The translations under genes were made by a program, and so were the position numbers. Positions 12,525 to 25,700 of a DNA stretch of 64,000 nucleotides are shown here, one piece after another. Origin of the DNA: Acanthosepion lycidas. Its lineage: Eukaryota; Mollusca; Cephalopoda; Sepiida; Sepiidae. Below the pieces are notes generated by a model. That model was not told where the DNA came from. It did not search any database and was given only the letters and a program-made list of their open reading frames with translations. Where the stretch lies: the NCBI GenBank assembly GCA_963932145.1, contig OZ010603.1, forward strand, positions 82,733,255-82,797,254, read 5' to 3'. Within the stretch, counting starts at the first letter, position 1. Each line of letters begins with the position of its first letter.

Positions 12525-15123
12525 ATGCAAATAACTGAGTCTCATCAGTCGGATTTCAGTGAAAAATTGTGTGGACATAAAGTGGGTGATCAGAGTTTAT
12601 TTCTCTACTCTTTGCCATTCATATTTATATTTCCATTCTTTAATTTAGCATGAGGACAGGCCATTAACTCATTTATAATCTGCATAAAAATATTTCCTAT
12701 CCAAATTCATAGAAGAAGAGCAGCATGCAAAAAATTGAGTCTCATCAGTCGGATTTCAGTCAAAAATTGTGTGAACATAAAGTGGGTGATCACAGTTTAT
12801 TTCTCTACTCTTTGCCATTCATATTTATATTTCCATTCTTTAATTTAGCATTAGGACAGGCCATTAACTCATTTATAATATGCCTAAAAATATTTCATAT
12901 CCAAATTCATGGAAGAAGAGCAGCATGCAAATAATTGAGTCTCATCAGTCGGATTTCAGTGAAAAATTGTGTGGACATAAAGTGGGTGATCACAGTTTAT
13001 TTCTCTACTCTTTGCCATTCATATTTATATTTCCATTCTTTAATTTAGCATTAGGACAGGCCATTAACTCATTTATAATCTGCCTGAAAATATTTCATAT
13101 CCAAATCCATGGAAGAAGAGCAGCATGCAAATAATTGAGCCTCATCAGTCGGATTTCAGTGAAAAATTGAGTGGACATAAAGTGGGTGATCACAGTTTAT
13201 TTCTCTACTCTTTGCCATTAATATTTATATTTCCATTCTTTAATTTAGCATGAGGACAGGCCATTAACTCATTTATAATCTACCTAAAAATATTTCATAT
13301 CCAAATTCATGGAAGAAGAGCAGCATGCAAATAATTGAGTCTCATCAGTCGGATTTCAGTGAAAAATTGTGTGGACATAAAGTGGGTGATCACAGTTTAT
13401 TTCTCTACTCTTTGCCATTCATATTTATATTTCCATTCTTTAATTTAGCATTAGGACAGGCCATTAACTCATTTATAATCTGCCTCAAAATATTTCATAT
13501 CCAAATTCATGGAAGAAGAGCAGCATGCAAATAATTGAGTCTCATCAGTCGGATTTCAGTGAAAAATTGTGTGGACATAAAGTGGGTGATAACAGTTTAT
13601 TTCTCTACTCTTTGCCATTCATATTTATAATTCCATTCTATAATTTAGCATTAGGACAGGCCATTAACTCATTTATAATCTGCCTAAAAATATTTCATAT
13701 CCAAATCCATGGAAGAAGAGCAGCATGCAAATAATTGAGCCTCATCAGTCGGATTTCAGTGAAAAATTGTGTGGGCATAAAGTGGGTGATCACAGTTTAT
13801 TTCTCTACTCTTTGCCATTCATATTTATATTTCCATTCTTTAATTTAGCATTAGGACAGGCCATTAACTCATTTATAATCTGCCTAAAAATATTTCATAT
13901 CCAAATCCATGGAAGAAGAGCAGCATGCAAATAATTGAGTCTCATCAGTCGGATTTCAGTGAAAAATTGTGTGGACATAAAGTGGGTGATCACAGTTTAT
14001 TTCTCTACTCTTTGCCATTCATATTTATATTTCCATTCTATAATTTAGCATTAGGACAGGCCATTAACTCATTTATAATCTGCCTAAAAATATTTCATAT
14101 CCAAATTCATGGAAGAAGAGCAGCATGCAAATAATTGAGTCTCATCAGTCGGATTTCAGTGAAAAATTGTGTGGACATAAAGTGGGTGATAACAGTTTAT
14201 TTCTCTACTCTTTGCCATTCATATTTATATTTCCATTCTATAATTTAGCATTAGGACAGGCCATTAACTCATTTATAATCTGCCTAAAAATATTTCATAT
14301 CCAAATCCATGGAAGAAGAGCAGCATGCAAATAATTGAGCCTCATCAGTCGGATTTCAGTGAAAAATTCTGTGGACATAAAGTGGGTGATCACAGTTTAT
14401 TTCTCTACTCTTTACCATTCATATTTATATTTCCATTCTTTAATTTAGCATTAGGACAGGCCATTAACTCATTTATAATCTGCCTAAAAATATTTCATAT
14501 CCAAATCCATGGAAGAAGAGCAGCATGCAAATAATTGAGTCTCATCAGTCGGATTTCAGTGAAAAATTGTGTGGACATAAAGTGGGTGGTCACAGTTTAT
14601 TTCTTTACTCTTGCCATTCATATTTATATTTCCATTCTATAATTTAGCATTAGGACAGGCCATTATGTCATTAATAATCTGCCTAAAAATATTTCATATC
14701 CAAATCCATGGAAGAAGAGCAGCATGCAAATAATTGAGTCTCATCAGTCGGATTTCAGTGAAAAATTGTGTGGACATAAGGTGGGTGATCACAGTTTATT
14801 TCTCTACTCTTTGCCATTTATATTTATATTTCCATTCTATAATTTAGCATTAGGACAGGCCATTAACTCATTTATAATCTGCCTAAAAATATTTCATATC
14901 CAAATTCATGGAAGAAGAGCAGCATACAAATAATTGAGTCTCATGAGTCGGATTTCAGTGAAAAATTGTGTGGACATAAAGTGGGTGATCACAGTTTATT
15001 TCTCTACTCTTTGCCATTCATATTTATATTTCCATTCTATAATTTAGCATTAGGACAGGCCATTAACTCATTTATAATCTGCCTAAAAATATTTCATATC
15101 CAAATTCATGGAAGAAGAGCAGC
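12525..15123 (+). repeat. Twelve-monomer segment, copy 2, with one extra monomer
   Basis: This segment matches 2,733-5,132 through the ordered markers TCCTATCC, GTCAAAAATTGTGTGAAC, ATAATATGCC, ATTGAGTGG, GATAACAG, TTTACCATTC, ACATAAGGTG and TCATGAGTCGG. One additional 199-bp monomer sits at 14,525-14,723 and has no counterpart in copy 1. This explains the change of offset from 9,792 to 9,991 bp. Confidence 0.82.
14525..14723 (+). repeat. Extra 199-bp monomer with unusual variants
   Basis: Where copy 1 of the twelve-monomer segment passes directly from its TTTACCATTC monomer to its ACATAAGGTG monomer, this copy has one more unit. It carries GGTCACAG, TTCTTTACTCTTGCC and CATTATGTCATTAATAATC. 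The last of these I see nowhere else in the window. GGTCACAG also occurs near 397, 1,198, 5,994, 11,191 and 40,782. It is either a local insertion by exchange with a diverged copy or a unit lost from copy 1. Confidence 0.75.
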
Positions 15124-15523
15124 ATGCAAATAATTGAGTCTCATCAGTCGGATTTCAGTGAAAAATTGTGTGGACATAAAGTGGGTGATAACAGTTTATT
15201 TCTCTACTCTTTGCCATTCATATTTATATTTCCATTCTATAATTTAGCATTAGGACAGGCCATTAACTCATTTATAATCTGCCTAAAAATATTTCATATC
15301 CAAATCCATGGAAGAAGAGCAGCATGCAAATAATTGAGTCTCATCAGCCAGATTTCAGTGAAAAATGGTGTGGACATAAAGTGGGTGATCACAGTTTATT
15401 TCTCTACTCTTTGTCATTCATATTTATATTTCCATTCTTTAATTTAGCATTAGGACAGGCCATTAACTCATTTATAATCTGCCTAAAAATATTTCATATC
15501 CAAATTCATGGAAGAAGAGCAGC
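15124..15523 (+). repeat. Two-monomer block, copy 1
   Basis: A GATAACAG monomer is followed by a monomer with CAGCCAGATTT, AAAATGGTGTGG and TTTGTCATTC. This rare combination recurs 1,599 bp downstream at 16,723-17,122, so an 8-monomer offset links the two. The following monomer at 15,524 has CAGCCACATTT, and its counterpart at 17,123 has CAGCCAGATTT before the two copies diverge. Confidence 0.8.
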
Positions 15524-16722
15524 ATGCAAATAATTGAGTCTCATCAGCCACATTTCAGTGAAAAATTGTGTGGACATAAAGTGGGTGATCACAGTTTATT
15601 TCTCTACTCTTTGCCATTCATATTTATATTTCCATTCTTTAATTTAGCATTAGGACAGGCCATTAACTCATTTATAATCTGCCTAAAAATATTTCATATC
15701 CAAATTCATGGAAGAAGAGCAGCATGCAAATAATTGAGTCTCATCAGTCGGATTTCAGTGAAAAATTGTGTGGACATAAAGTGGGTGATCACAGTTTATT
15801 TCTCTACTCTTTGCCATTCATATTTATATTTCCATTCTATAATTTAGCATTAGGACAGGCCATTAACTCATTTATAATCTGACTAAAAATATTTCATATC
15901 CAAATCCATGGAAGAAGAGCAGCATGCAAATAATTGAGCCTCATCAGTCGGATTTCAGTGAAAAATTGTGAGGACATAAAGTGGGTGATCACAGTTTATT
16001 TCTCTACTCTTTGCCATTCATATTTATATTTCCATTCTTTAATTTAGCATTAGGACAGGCCATTAACTCATTTATAATCTGCCTAAAAATATTTCATATC
16101 CAAATCCATGGAAGAAGAGCAGCATGCAAATAATTGAGTCTCATCAGTCGGATTTCAGTGAAAAATTGTGTGGACATAAAGTGGGTGATCACAGTTTATT
16201 TCTCTACTCTTTGCCATTCATATTTATATTTCCATTTTTAATTTAGCATTAGGACAGGCCATTAACTCATTTATAATCTGCCTAAAAATATTTCATATCC
16301 AAATCCATGGAAGAAGAGCAGCATGCAAATAATTGAGCCTCATCAGTCGGATTTCAGTGAAAAATTGTGTGGACATAAAGTGGGTGATCAGAGTTTATTT
16401 CTCTACTCTTTGCCATTAATATTTATATTTCCATTCTTTAATTTAGCATGAGGACAGGCCATTAACTCATTTATAATCTGCATAAAAATATTTCATATCC
16501 AAATTCATAGAAGAAGAGCAGCATGCAAATAATTGAGTCTCATCAGCCGGATTTCAGTCAAAAATTGTGTGGACATAAAGTGGGTGATCACAGTTTATTT
16601 CTCTACTCTTTGCCATTCATATTTATATTTCCATTCTATAATTTAGCATTAGGACAGGCCATTAACTCATTTATAATCTGCCTAAAAATATTTCATATCC
16701 AAATTCATGGAAGAAGAGCAGC

Positions 16723-17122
16723 ATGCAAATAATTGAGTCTCATCAGTCGGATTTCAGTGAAAAATTGTGTGGACATAAAGTGGGTGATAACAGTTTATTT
16801 CTCTACTCTTTGCCATTCATATTTATATTTCCATTCTATAATTTAGCATTAGGACAGGCCATTAACTCATTTATAATCTGCCTAAAAATATTTCATATCC
16901 AAATCCATGGAAGAAGAGCAGCATGCAAATAATTGAGTCTCATCAGCCAGATTTCAGTGAAAAATGGTGTGGACATAAAGTGGGTGATCACAGTTTATTT
17001 CTCTACTCTTTGTCATTCATATTTATATTTCCATTCTTTAATTTAGCATTAGGACAGGCCATTAACTCATTTATAATCTGCCTAAAAATATTTCATATCC
17101 AAATTCATGGAAGAAGAGCAGC
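16723..17122 (+). repeat. Two-monomer block, copy 2
   Basis: This is the second copy of the GATAACAG monomer plus the AAAATGGTGTGG/TTTGTCATTC monomer seen at 15,124-15,523. The offset of 1,599 bp reflects the 1-bp deletion in the CATTTTTAATTT monomer between them, near 16,236. Confidence 0.8.
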
Positions 17123-17922
17123 ATGCAAATAATTGAGTCTCATCAGCCAGATTTCAGTGAAAAATTGTGTGGACATAAAGTGGGTGATCACAGTTTATTT
17201 CTCTACTCTTTGCCATTAATATTTATATTTCCATTCTTTAATTTAGCATGAGGACAGGCCATTAACTCATTTATAATCTGCATAAAAATATTTCCTATCC
17301 AAATTCATAGAAGAAGAGCAGCATGCAAATAATTGAGTCTCATCAGTCGGATTTCAGTCAAAAATTGTGTGAACATAAAGTGGGTGATCACAGTTTATTT
17401 CTCTACTCTTTGCCATTCATATTTATATTTCCATTCTTTAATTTAGCATTAGGACAGGCCATTAACTCATTTATAATCTGCCTAAAAATATTTCATATCC
17501 AAATTCATGGAAGAAGAGCAGCATGCAAATAATTGAGTCTCATCAGTCGGATTTCAGTGAAAAATTGTGTGGACATAAAGTGGGTGATCACAGTTTATTT
17601 CTCTACTCTTTGCCATTCATATTTATATTTCCATTCTATAATTTAGCATTAGGACAGGCCATTAACTCATTTATAATCTGCCTAAAAATATTTCATATCC
17701 AAATCCATGGAAGAAGAGCAGCATGCAAATAATTGAGCCTCATCAGTCGGATTTCAGTGAAAAATTGTGTGGACATAAAGTGGGTGATCACAGTTTATTT
17801 CTCTACTCTTTGCCATTCATATTTATATTTCCATTCTATAATTTAGCATTAGGACAGGCCATTAACTCATTTATAATCTGCCTAAAAATATTTCATATCC
17901 AAATCCATGGAAGAAGAGCAGC
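17123..17922 (+). repeat. Four-monomer unit, copy 1
   Basis: The order is a GCATGAGG/TCCTATCC monomer, a GTCAAAAATTGTGTGAAC monomer, an ATTCTATAATTT monomer and a GAGCCTC/ATTCTATAATTT monomer. The same order is found 1,399 bp later at 18,522-19,321. The two first members differ (CAGCCAGATTT with GATCACAG here, CAGTCGG with GATCAGAG there). Confidence 0.72.
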
Positions 17923-18521
17923 ATGCAAATAATTGAGCCTCATCAGTCGGATTTCAGTGAAAAATTGTGTGGACATAAAGTGGGTGATCACAGTTTATTT
18001 CTCTACTCTTTGCCATTCATATTTATATTTCCATTTTTAATTTAGCATTAGGACAGGCCATTAACTCATTTATAATCTGCCTAAAAATATTTCATATCCA
18101 AATCCATGGAAGAAGAGCAGCATGCAAATAATTGAGCCTCATCAGTCGGATTTCAGTGAAAAATTGTGTGGACATAAAGTGGGTGATCAGAGCTTATTTC
18201 TCTACTCTTTGCCATTAATATTTATATTTCCATTCTTTAATTTAGCATGAGGACAGGCCATTAACTCATTTATAATCTGCATAAAAATATTTCATATCCA
18301 AATTCATAGAAGAAGAGCAGCATGCAAATAATTGAGTCTCATCAGCCGGATTTCAGTCAAAAATTGTGTGAACATAAAGTGGGTGATCACAGTTTATTTC
18401 TCTACTCTTTGCCATTCATATTTATATTTCCATTCTTTAATTTAGCATTAAGACAGGCCATTAACTCATTTATAATCTGCCTAAAAATATTTCATATCCA
18501 AATTCATGGAAGAAGAGCAGC

Positions 18522-19321
18522 ATGCAAATAACTGAGTCTCATCAGTCGGATTTCAGTGAAAAATTGTGTGGACATAAAGTGGGTGATCAGAGTTTATTTC
18601 TCTACTCTTTGCCATTAATATTTATATTTCCATTCTTTAATTTAGCATGAGGACAGGCCATTAACTCATTTATAATCTGCATAAAAATATTTCCTATCCA
18701 AATTCATAGAAGAAGAGCAGCATGCAAATAATTGAGTCTCATCAGTCGGATTTCAGTCAAAAATTGTGTGAACATAAAGTGGGTGATCACAGTTTATTTC
18801 TCTACTCTTTGCCATTCATATTTATATTTCCATTCTTTAATTTAGCATTAGGACAGGCCATTAACTCATTTATAATCTGCCTAAAAATATTTCATATCCA
18901 AATTCATGGAAGAAGAGCAGCATGCAAATAATTGAGTCTCATCAGTCGGATTTCAGTGAAAAATTGTGTGGACATAAAGTGGGTGATCACAGTTTATTTC
19001 TCTACTCTTTGCCATTCATATTTATATTTCCATTCTATAATTTAGCATTAGGACAGGCCATTAACTCATTTATAATCTGCCTAAAAATATTTCATATCCA
19101 AATCCATGGAAGAAGAGCAGCATGCAAATAATTGAGCCTCATCAGTCGGATTTCAGTGAAAAATTGTGTGGACATAAAGTGGGTGATCACAGTTTATTTC
19201 TCTACTCTTTGCCATTCATATTTATATTTCCATTCTATAATTTAGCATTAGGACAGGCCATTAACTCATTTATAATCTGCCTAAAAATATTTCATATCCA
19301 AATCCATGGAAGAAGAGCAGC
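18522..19321 (+). repeat. Four-monomer unit, copy 2
   Basis: This is the counterpart of 17,123-17,922, with the same subtype order. It is followed by a monomer with TTGTGAGG near 19,367, a variant also seen near 15,969. That gives a second, longer-range link of about 3.4 kb across this part of the array. Confidence 0.7.
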
Positions 19322-20920
19322 ATGCAAATAATTGAGCCTCATCAGTCGGATTTCAGTGAAAAATTGTGAGGACATAAAGTGGGTGATCACAGTTTATTTC
19401 TCTACTCTTTGCCATTCATATTTATATTTCCATTCTTTAATTTAGCATTAGGACAGGCCATTAACTCATTTATAATCTGCCTAAAAATATTTCATATCCA
19501 AATCCATGGAAGAAGAGCAGCATGCAAATAATTGAGTCTCATCAGTCGGATTTCAGTGAAAAATTGTGTGGACATAAAGTGGGTGATCACAGTTTATTTC
19601 TCTACTCTTTGCCATTCATATTTATATTTCCATTCTATAATTTAGCATTAGGACAGGCCATTAACTCATTTATAATCTGCCTAAAAATATTTCATATCCA
19701 AATCCATGGAAGAAGAGCAGCATGCAAATAATTGAGCCTCATCAGTCGGATTTCAGTGAAAAATTGTGTGGACATAAAGTGGGTGATCACAGTTTATTTC
19801 TCTACTCTTTGCCATTCATATTTATATTTCCATTCTTTAATTTAGTATTAGGACAGGCCATTAACTCATTTATAATCTGCCTAAAAATATTTCATATCCA
19901 AATTCATGGAAGAAGAGCAGCATGCAAATAATTGAGTCTCATCAGCCAGATTTCAGTGAAAAATTGTGTGGACATAAAGTGGGTGATCACAGTTTATTTC
20001 TCTACTCTTTGCCATTCATATTTATATTTCCATTCTTTAATTTAGCATTAGGACAGGCCATTAACTCATTTATAATCTGCCTAAAAATAATTCATATCCA
20101 AATTCATGGAAGAAGAGCAGCATGCAAATAATTGAGCCTCATCAGTCGGATTTCAGTGAAAAATTGTGTGGACATAAAGTGGGTGATCACAGTTTATTTC
20201 TCTACTCTTTGCCATTCATATTTATATTTCCATTCTTTAATTTAGCATTAGGACAGGCCATTAACTCATTTATAATCTGCCTAAAAATATTTCATATCCA
20301 AATCCATGGAAGAAGAGCAGCATGCAAATAATTGAGCCTCATCAGTCGGATTTCAGTGAAAAATTGAGTGGACATAAAGTGGGTGATCACAGTTTATTTC
20401 TCTACTCTTTGCCATTAATATTTATATTTCCATTCTTTAATTTAGCATGAGGACAGGCCATTAACTCATTTATAATCTACCTAAAAATATTTCATATCCA
20501 AATTCATGGAAGAAGAGCAGCATGCAAATAATTGAGTCTCATCAGTCGGATTTCGGTGAAAAATTGTGTGGACATAAAGTGGGTGATCACAGTTTATTTC
20601 TCTACTCTTTGCCATTCATATTTATATTTCCATTTTTAATTTAGCATTAGGACAGGCCATTAACTCATTTATAATCTGCCTAAAAATATTTCATATCCAA
20701 ATCCATGGAAGAAGAGCAGCATGCAAATAATTGAGCCTCATCAGTCGGATTTCAGTGAAAAATTGTGTGGACATAAAGTGGGTGATCACAGTTTATTTCT
20801 CTACTCTTTGCCATTAATATTTATATTTCCATTCTTTAATTTAGCATGAGGACAGGCCATTAACTCATTTATAATCTGCATAAAAATATTTCATATCCAA
20901 ATTCATAGAAGAAGAGCAGC

Positions 20921-22720
20921 ATGCAAATAATTGAGTCTCATCAGCCGGATTTCAGTCAAAAATTGTGTGAACATAAAGTGGGTGATCACAGTTTATTTCT
21001 CTACTCTTTGCCATTCATATTTATATTTCCATTCTTTAATTTAGCATTAGGACAGGCCATTAACTCATTTATAATCTGCCTAAAAATATTTCATATCCAA
21101 ATTCATGGAAGACGAGCAGCATGCAAATAACTGAGTCTCATCAGTCGGATTTCAGTGAAAAATTGTGTGGACATAAAGTGGGTGATCAGAGTTTATTTCT
21201 CTACTCTTTGCCATTAATATTTATATTTCCATTCTTTAATTTAGCATGAGGACAGGCCATTAACTCATTTATAATCTGCATAAAAATATTTCCTATCCAA
21301 ATTCATAGAAGAAGAGCAGCATGCAAATAATTGAGTCTCATCAGTCGGATTTCAGTCAAAAATTGTGTGAACATAAAGTGGGTGATCACAGTTTATTTCT
21401 CTACTCTTTGCCATTCATATTTATATTTCCATTCTTTAATTTAGCATTAGGACAGGCCATTAACTCATTTATAATATGCCTACAAATATTTCATATCCAA
21501 ATTCATGGAAGAAGAGCAGCATGCAAATAATTGAGTCTCATTAGTCGGATTTCAGTGAAAAATTGTGTGGACATAAAGTGGGTGATCACAGTTTATTTCT
21601 CTACTCTTTGCCATTCATATTTATATTTCCATTCTTTAATTTAGCATTAGGACAGGCCATTAACTCATTTATAATCTGCCTAAAAATATTTCATATCCAA
21701 ATCCATGGAAGAAGAGCAGCATGCAAATAATTGAGCCTCATCAGTCGGATTTCAGTGAAAAATTGAGTGGACATAAAGTGGGTGATCACAGTTTATTTCT
21801 CTACTCTTTGCCATTAATATTTATATTTCCATTCTTTAATTTAGCATGAGGACAGGCCATTAACTCATTTATAATCTGCCTAAAAATATTTCATATCCAA
21901 ATTCATAGAAGAAGAGCAGCATGCAAATAATTGAGTCTCATCAGCCGGATTTCAGTCAAAAATTGTGTGAACATAAAGTGGGTGATCACAGTTTATTTCT
22001 CTACTCTTTGCCATTCATATTTATATTTCCATTCTTTAATTTAGCATTAGGACAGGCCATTAACTCATTTATAATCTGCCTAAAAATATTTCATATCCAA
22101 ATTCATGGAAGACGAGCAGCATGCAAATAACTGAGTCTCATCAGTCGGATTTCAGTGAAAAATTGTGTGGACATAAAGTGGGTGATCACAGTTTATTTCT
22201 CTACTCTTTGCCATTAATATTTATATTTCCATTCTTTAATTTAGCATGAGGACAGGCCATTAACTCATTTATAATCTGCATAAAAATATTTCCTATCCAA
22301 ATTCATAGAAGAAGAGCAGCATGCAAATAATTGAGTCTCATCAGTCGGATTTCAGTCAAAAATTGTGTGAACATAAAGTGGGTGATCACAGTTTATTTCT
22401 CTACTCTTTGCCATTCATATTTATATTTCCATTCTTTAATTTAGCATTAGGACAGGCCATTAACTCATTTATAATATGCCTACAAATATTTCATATCCAA
22501 ATTCATGGAAGAAGAGCAGCATGCAAATAATTGAGTCTCATTAGTCGGATTTCAGTGAAAAATTGTGTGGACATAAAGTGGGTGATCACAGTTTATTTCT
22601 CTACTCTTTGCCATTCATATTTATATTTCCATTCTTTAATTTAGCATTAGGACAGGCCATTAACTCATTTATAATCTGCCTAAAAATATTTCATATCCAA
22701 ATCCATGGAAGAAGAGCAGC
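20921..22720 (+). repeat. 1,000-bp (5-monomer) tandem duplication
   Basis: The first copy is 20,921-21,920 and the second 21,921 to about 22,720. Rare markers occur in both, exactly 1,000 bp apart: GAAGACGAGC (21,110 and 22,110), CCTACAAATATT (21,479 and 22,479), CATTAGTCGG (21,539 and 22,539) and ATTGAGTGG (21,762 and 22,762). The few differences include GATCAGAG against GATCACAG near 21,185/22,185. The last monomer of copy 1 is a hybrid. Confidence 0.9.
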
Positions 22721-25700
22721 ATGCAAATAATTGAGCCTCATCAGTCGGATTTCAGTGAAAAATTGAGTGGACATAAAGTGGGTGATCACAGTTTATTTCT
22801 CTACTCTTTCCCATTAATATTTATATTTCCATTCTTTAATTTAGCATGAGGACAGGCCATTAACTCATTTATAATCTACCTAAAAATATTTCATATCCAA
22901 ATTCATGGAAGAAGAGCAGCATGCAAATAATTGAGTCTCATCAGTCGGATTTCAGTGAAAAATTGTGTGGACATAAAGTGGGTGATCACAGTTTATTTCT
23001 CTACTCTTTGCCATTCATATTTATATTTCCATTCTTTAATTTAGCATTAGGACAGGCCATTAACTCATTTATAATCTGCCTAAAAATATTTCATATCCAA
23101 ATCCATGGAAGAAGAGCAGCATGCAAATAATTGAGCCTCATCAGTCGGATTTCAGTGAAAAATTATGTGGACATAAAGTAGGTGATCACAGTTTATTTCT
23201 CTACTCTTTGCTATTCATATTTATATTTCCATTCTTTAATTTAGCATTAGGACAGGCCATTAACTCATTTATAATCTGCCTAAAAATATTTCATATCCAA
23301 ATCCATGGAAGAAGAGCAGCATGCAAATAATTGAGTCTCATCAGTCGGATTTCAGTGAAAAATTGTGTGGACATAAAGTGGGTGATAACAGTTTATTTCT
23401 CTACTCTTTGCCATTCATATTTATATTTCCATTCTATAATTTAGCATTAGGACAGGCCATTAACTCATTTATAATCTGCCTAAAAATATTTCATATCCAA
23501 ATCCATGGAAGAAGAGCAGCATGCAAATAATTGAGCCTCATCAGTCGGATTTCAGTGAAAAATTGTGTGGACATAAAGTGGGTGATCACAGTTTATTTCT
23601 CTACTCTTTGCCATTCATATTTATATTTCCATTCTATAATTTAGCATTAGGACAGGCCATTAACTCATTTATAATCTGCCTAAAAATATTTCATATCCAA
23701 ATTCATGGAAGAAGAGCAGCATGCAAATAATTGAGTCTCATCAGTCGGATTTCAGTGAAAAATTGTGTGGACATAAAGTGGGTGATCACAGTTTATTTCT
23801 CTACTCTTTGCCATTCATATTTATATTTCCATTCTATAATTTAGCATTAGGACAGGCCATTAACTCATTTATAATCTGCCTAAAAATATTTCATATCCAA
23901 ATTCATGGAAGAAGAGCAGCATGCAAATAATTGAGTCTCATCAGTCGGATTTCAGTGAAAAATTGTGTGGACATAAAGTGGGTGATCACAGTTTATTTCT
24001 CTACTCTTTGCCATTCATATTTATATTTCCATTCTATAATTTAGCATTAGGACAGGCCATTAACTCATTTATAATCTGCCTAAAAATATTTCATATCCAA
24101 ATTCATGGAAGAAGAGCAGCATGCAAATAATTGAGTCTCATCAGTCGGATTTCAGTGAAAAATTGTGTGGACATAAAGTGGGTGATAACAGTTTATTTCT
24201 CTACTCTTTGCCATTCATATTTATATTTCCATTCTATAATTTAGCATTAGGACAGGCCATTAACTCATTTATAATCTGCCTAAAAATATTTCATATCCAA
24301 ATCCATGGAAGAAGAGCAGCATGCAAATAATTGAGCCTCATCAGTCGGATTTCAGTGAAAAATTGTGTGGACATAAAGTGGGTGATCACAGTTTATTTCT
24401 CTACTCTTTGCCATTCATATTTATATTTCCATTCTTTAATTTAGCATTAGGACAGGCCATTAACTCATTTATAATCTGCCTAAAAATATTTCATATCCAA
24501 ATTCATGGAAGAAGAGCAGCATGCAAATAATTGAGTCTCATCAGTCGGATTTCAGTGAAAAATTGTGTGGACATAAGGTGGGTGATCACAGTTTATTTCT
24601 CTACTCTTTGCCATTCATATTTATATTTCCATTCTATAATTTAGTATTAGGACAGGCCATTAACTCATTTATAATCTGCCTAAAAATATTTCATATCCAA
24701 ATCCATGGAAGAAGAGCAGCATGCAAATAATTGAGTCTCATCAGTCGGATTTCAGTGAAAAATTGTGTGGACATAAAGTGGGTGATAACAGTTTATTTCT
24801 CTACTCTTTGCCATTCATATTTATATTTCCATTCTATAATTTAGCATTAGGACAGGCCATTAACTCATTTATAATCTGCCTAAAAATATTTCATATCCAA
24901 ATTCATGGAAGAAGAGCAGCATGCAAATAATTGAGTCTCATCAGTCGGATTTCAGTGAAAAATTGTGTGGACATAAAGTGGGTGATCACAGTTTATTTCT
25001 CTACTCTTTGCCATTCATATTTATATTTCCATTCTATAATTTAGCATTAGGACAGGCCATTAACTCATTTATAATCTGCCTAAAAATATTTCATATCCAA
25101 ATTCATGGAAGAAGAGCAGCATGCAAATAATTGAGTCTCATCAGTCGGATTTCAGTGAAAAATTGTGTGGACATAAAGTGGGTGATCACAGTTTATTTCT
25201 CTACTCTTTGCCATTCATATTTATATTTCCATTCTATAATTTAGCATTAGGACAGGCCATTAACTCATTTATAATCTGCCTAAAAATATTTCATATCCAA
25301 ATTCATGGAAGAAGAGCAGCATGCAAATAATTGAGTCTCATCAGTCGGATTTCAGTGAAAAATTGTGTGGACATAAAGTGGGTGATCACAGTTTATTTCT
25401 CTACTCTTTGCCATTCATATTTATATTTCCATTCTATAATTTAGCATTAGGACAGGCCATTAACTCATTTATAATCTGCCTAAAAATATTTCATATCCAA
25501 ATCCATGGAAGAAGAGCAGCATGCAAATAATTGAGCCTCATCAGTCGGATTTCAGTGAAAAATTGAGTGGACATAAAGTGGGTGATCACAGTTTATTTCT
25601 CTACTCTTTCCCATTAATATTTATATTTCCATTCTTTAATTTAGCATGAGGACAGGCCATTAACTCATTTATAATCTACCTAAAAATATTTCATATCCAA

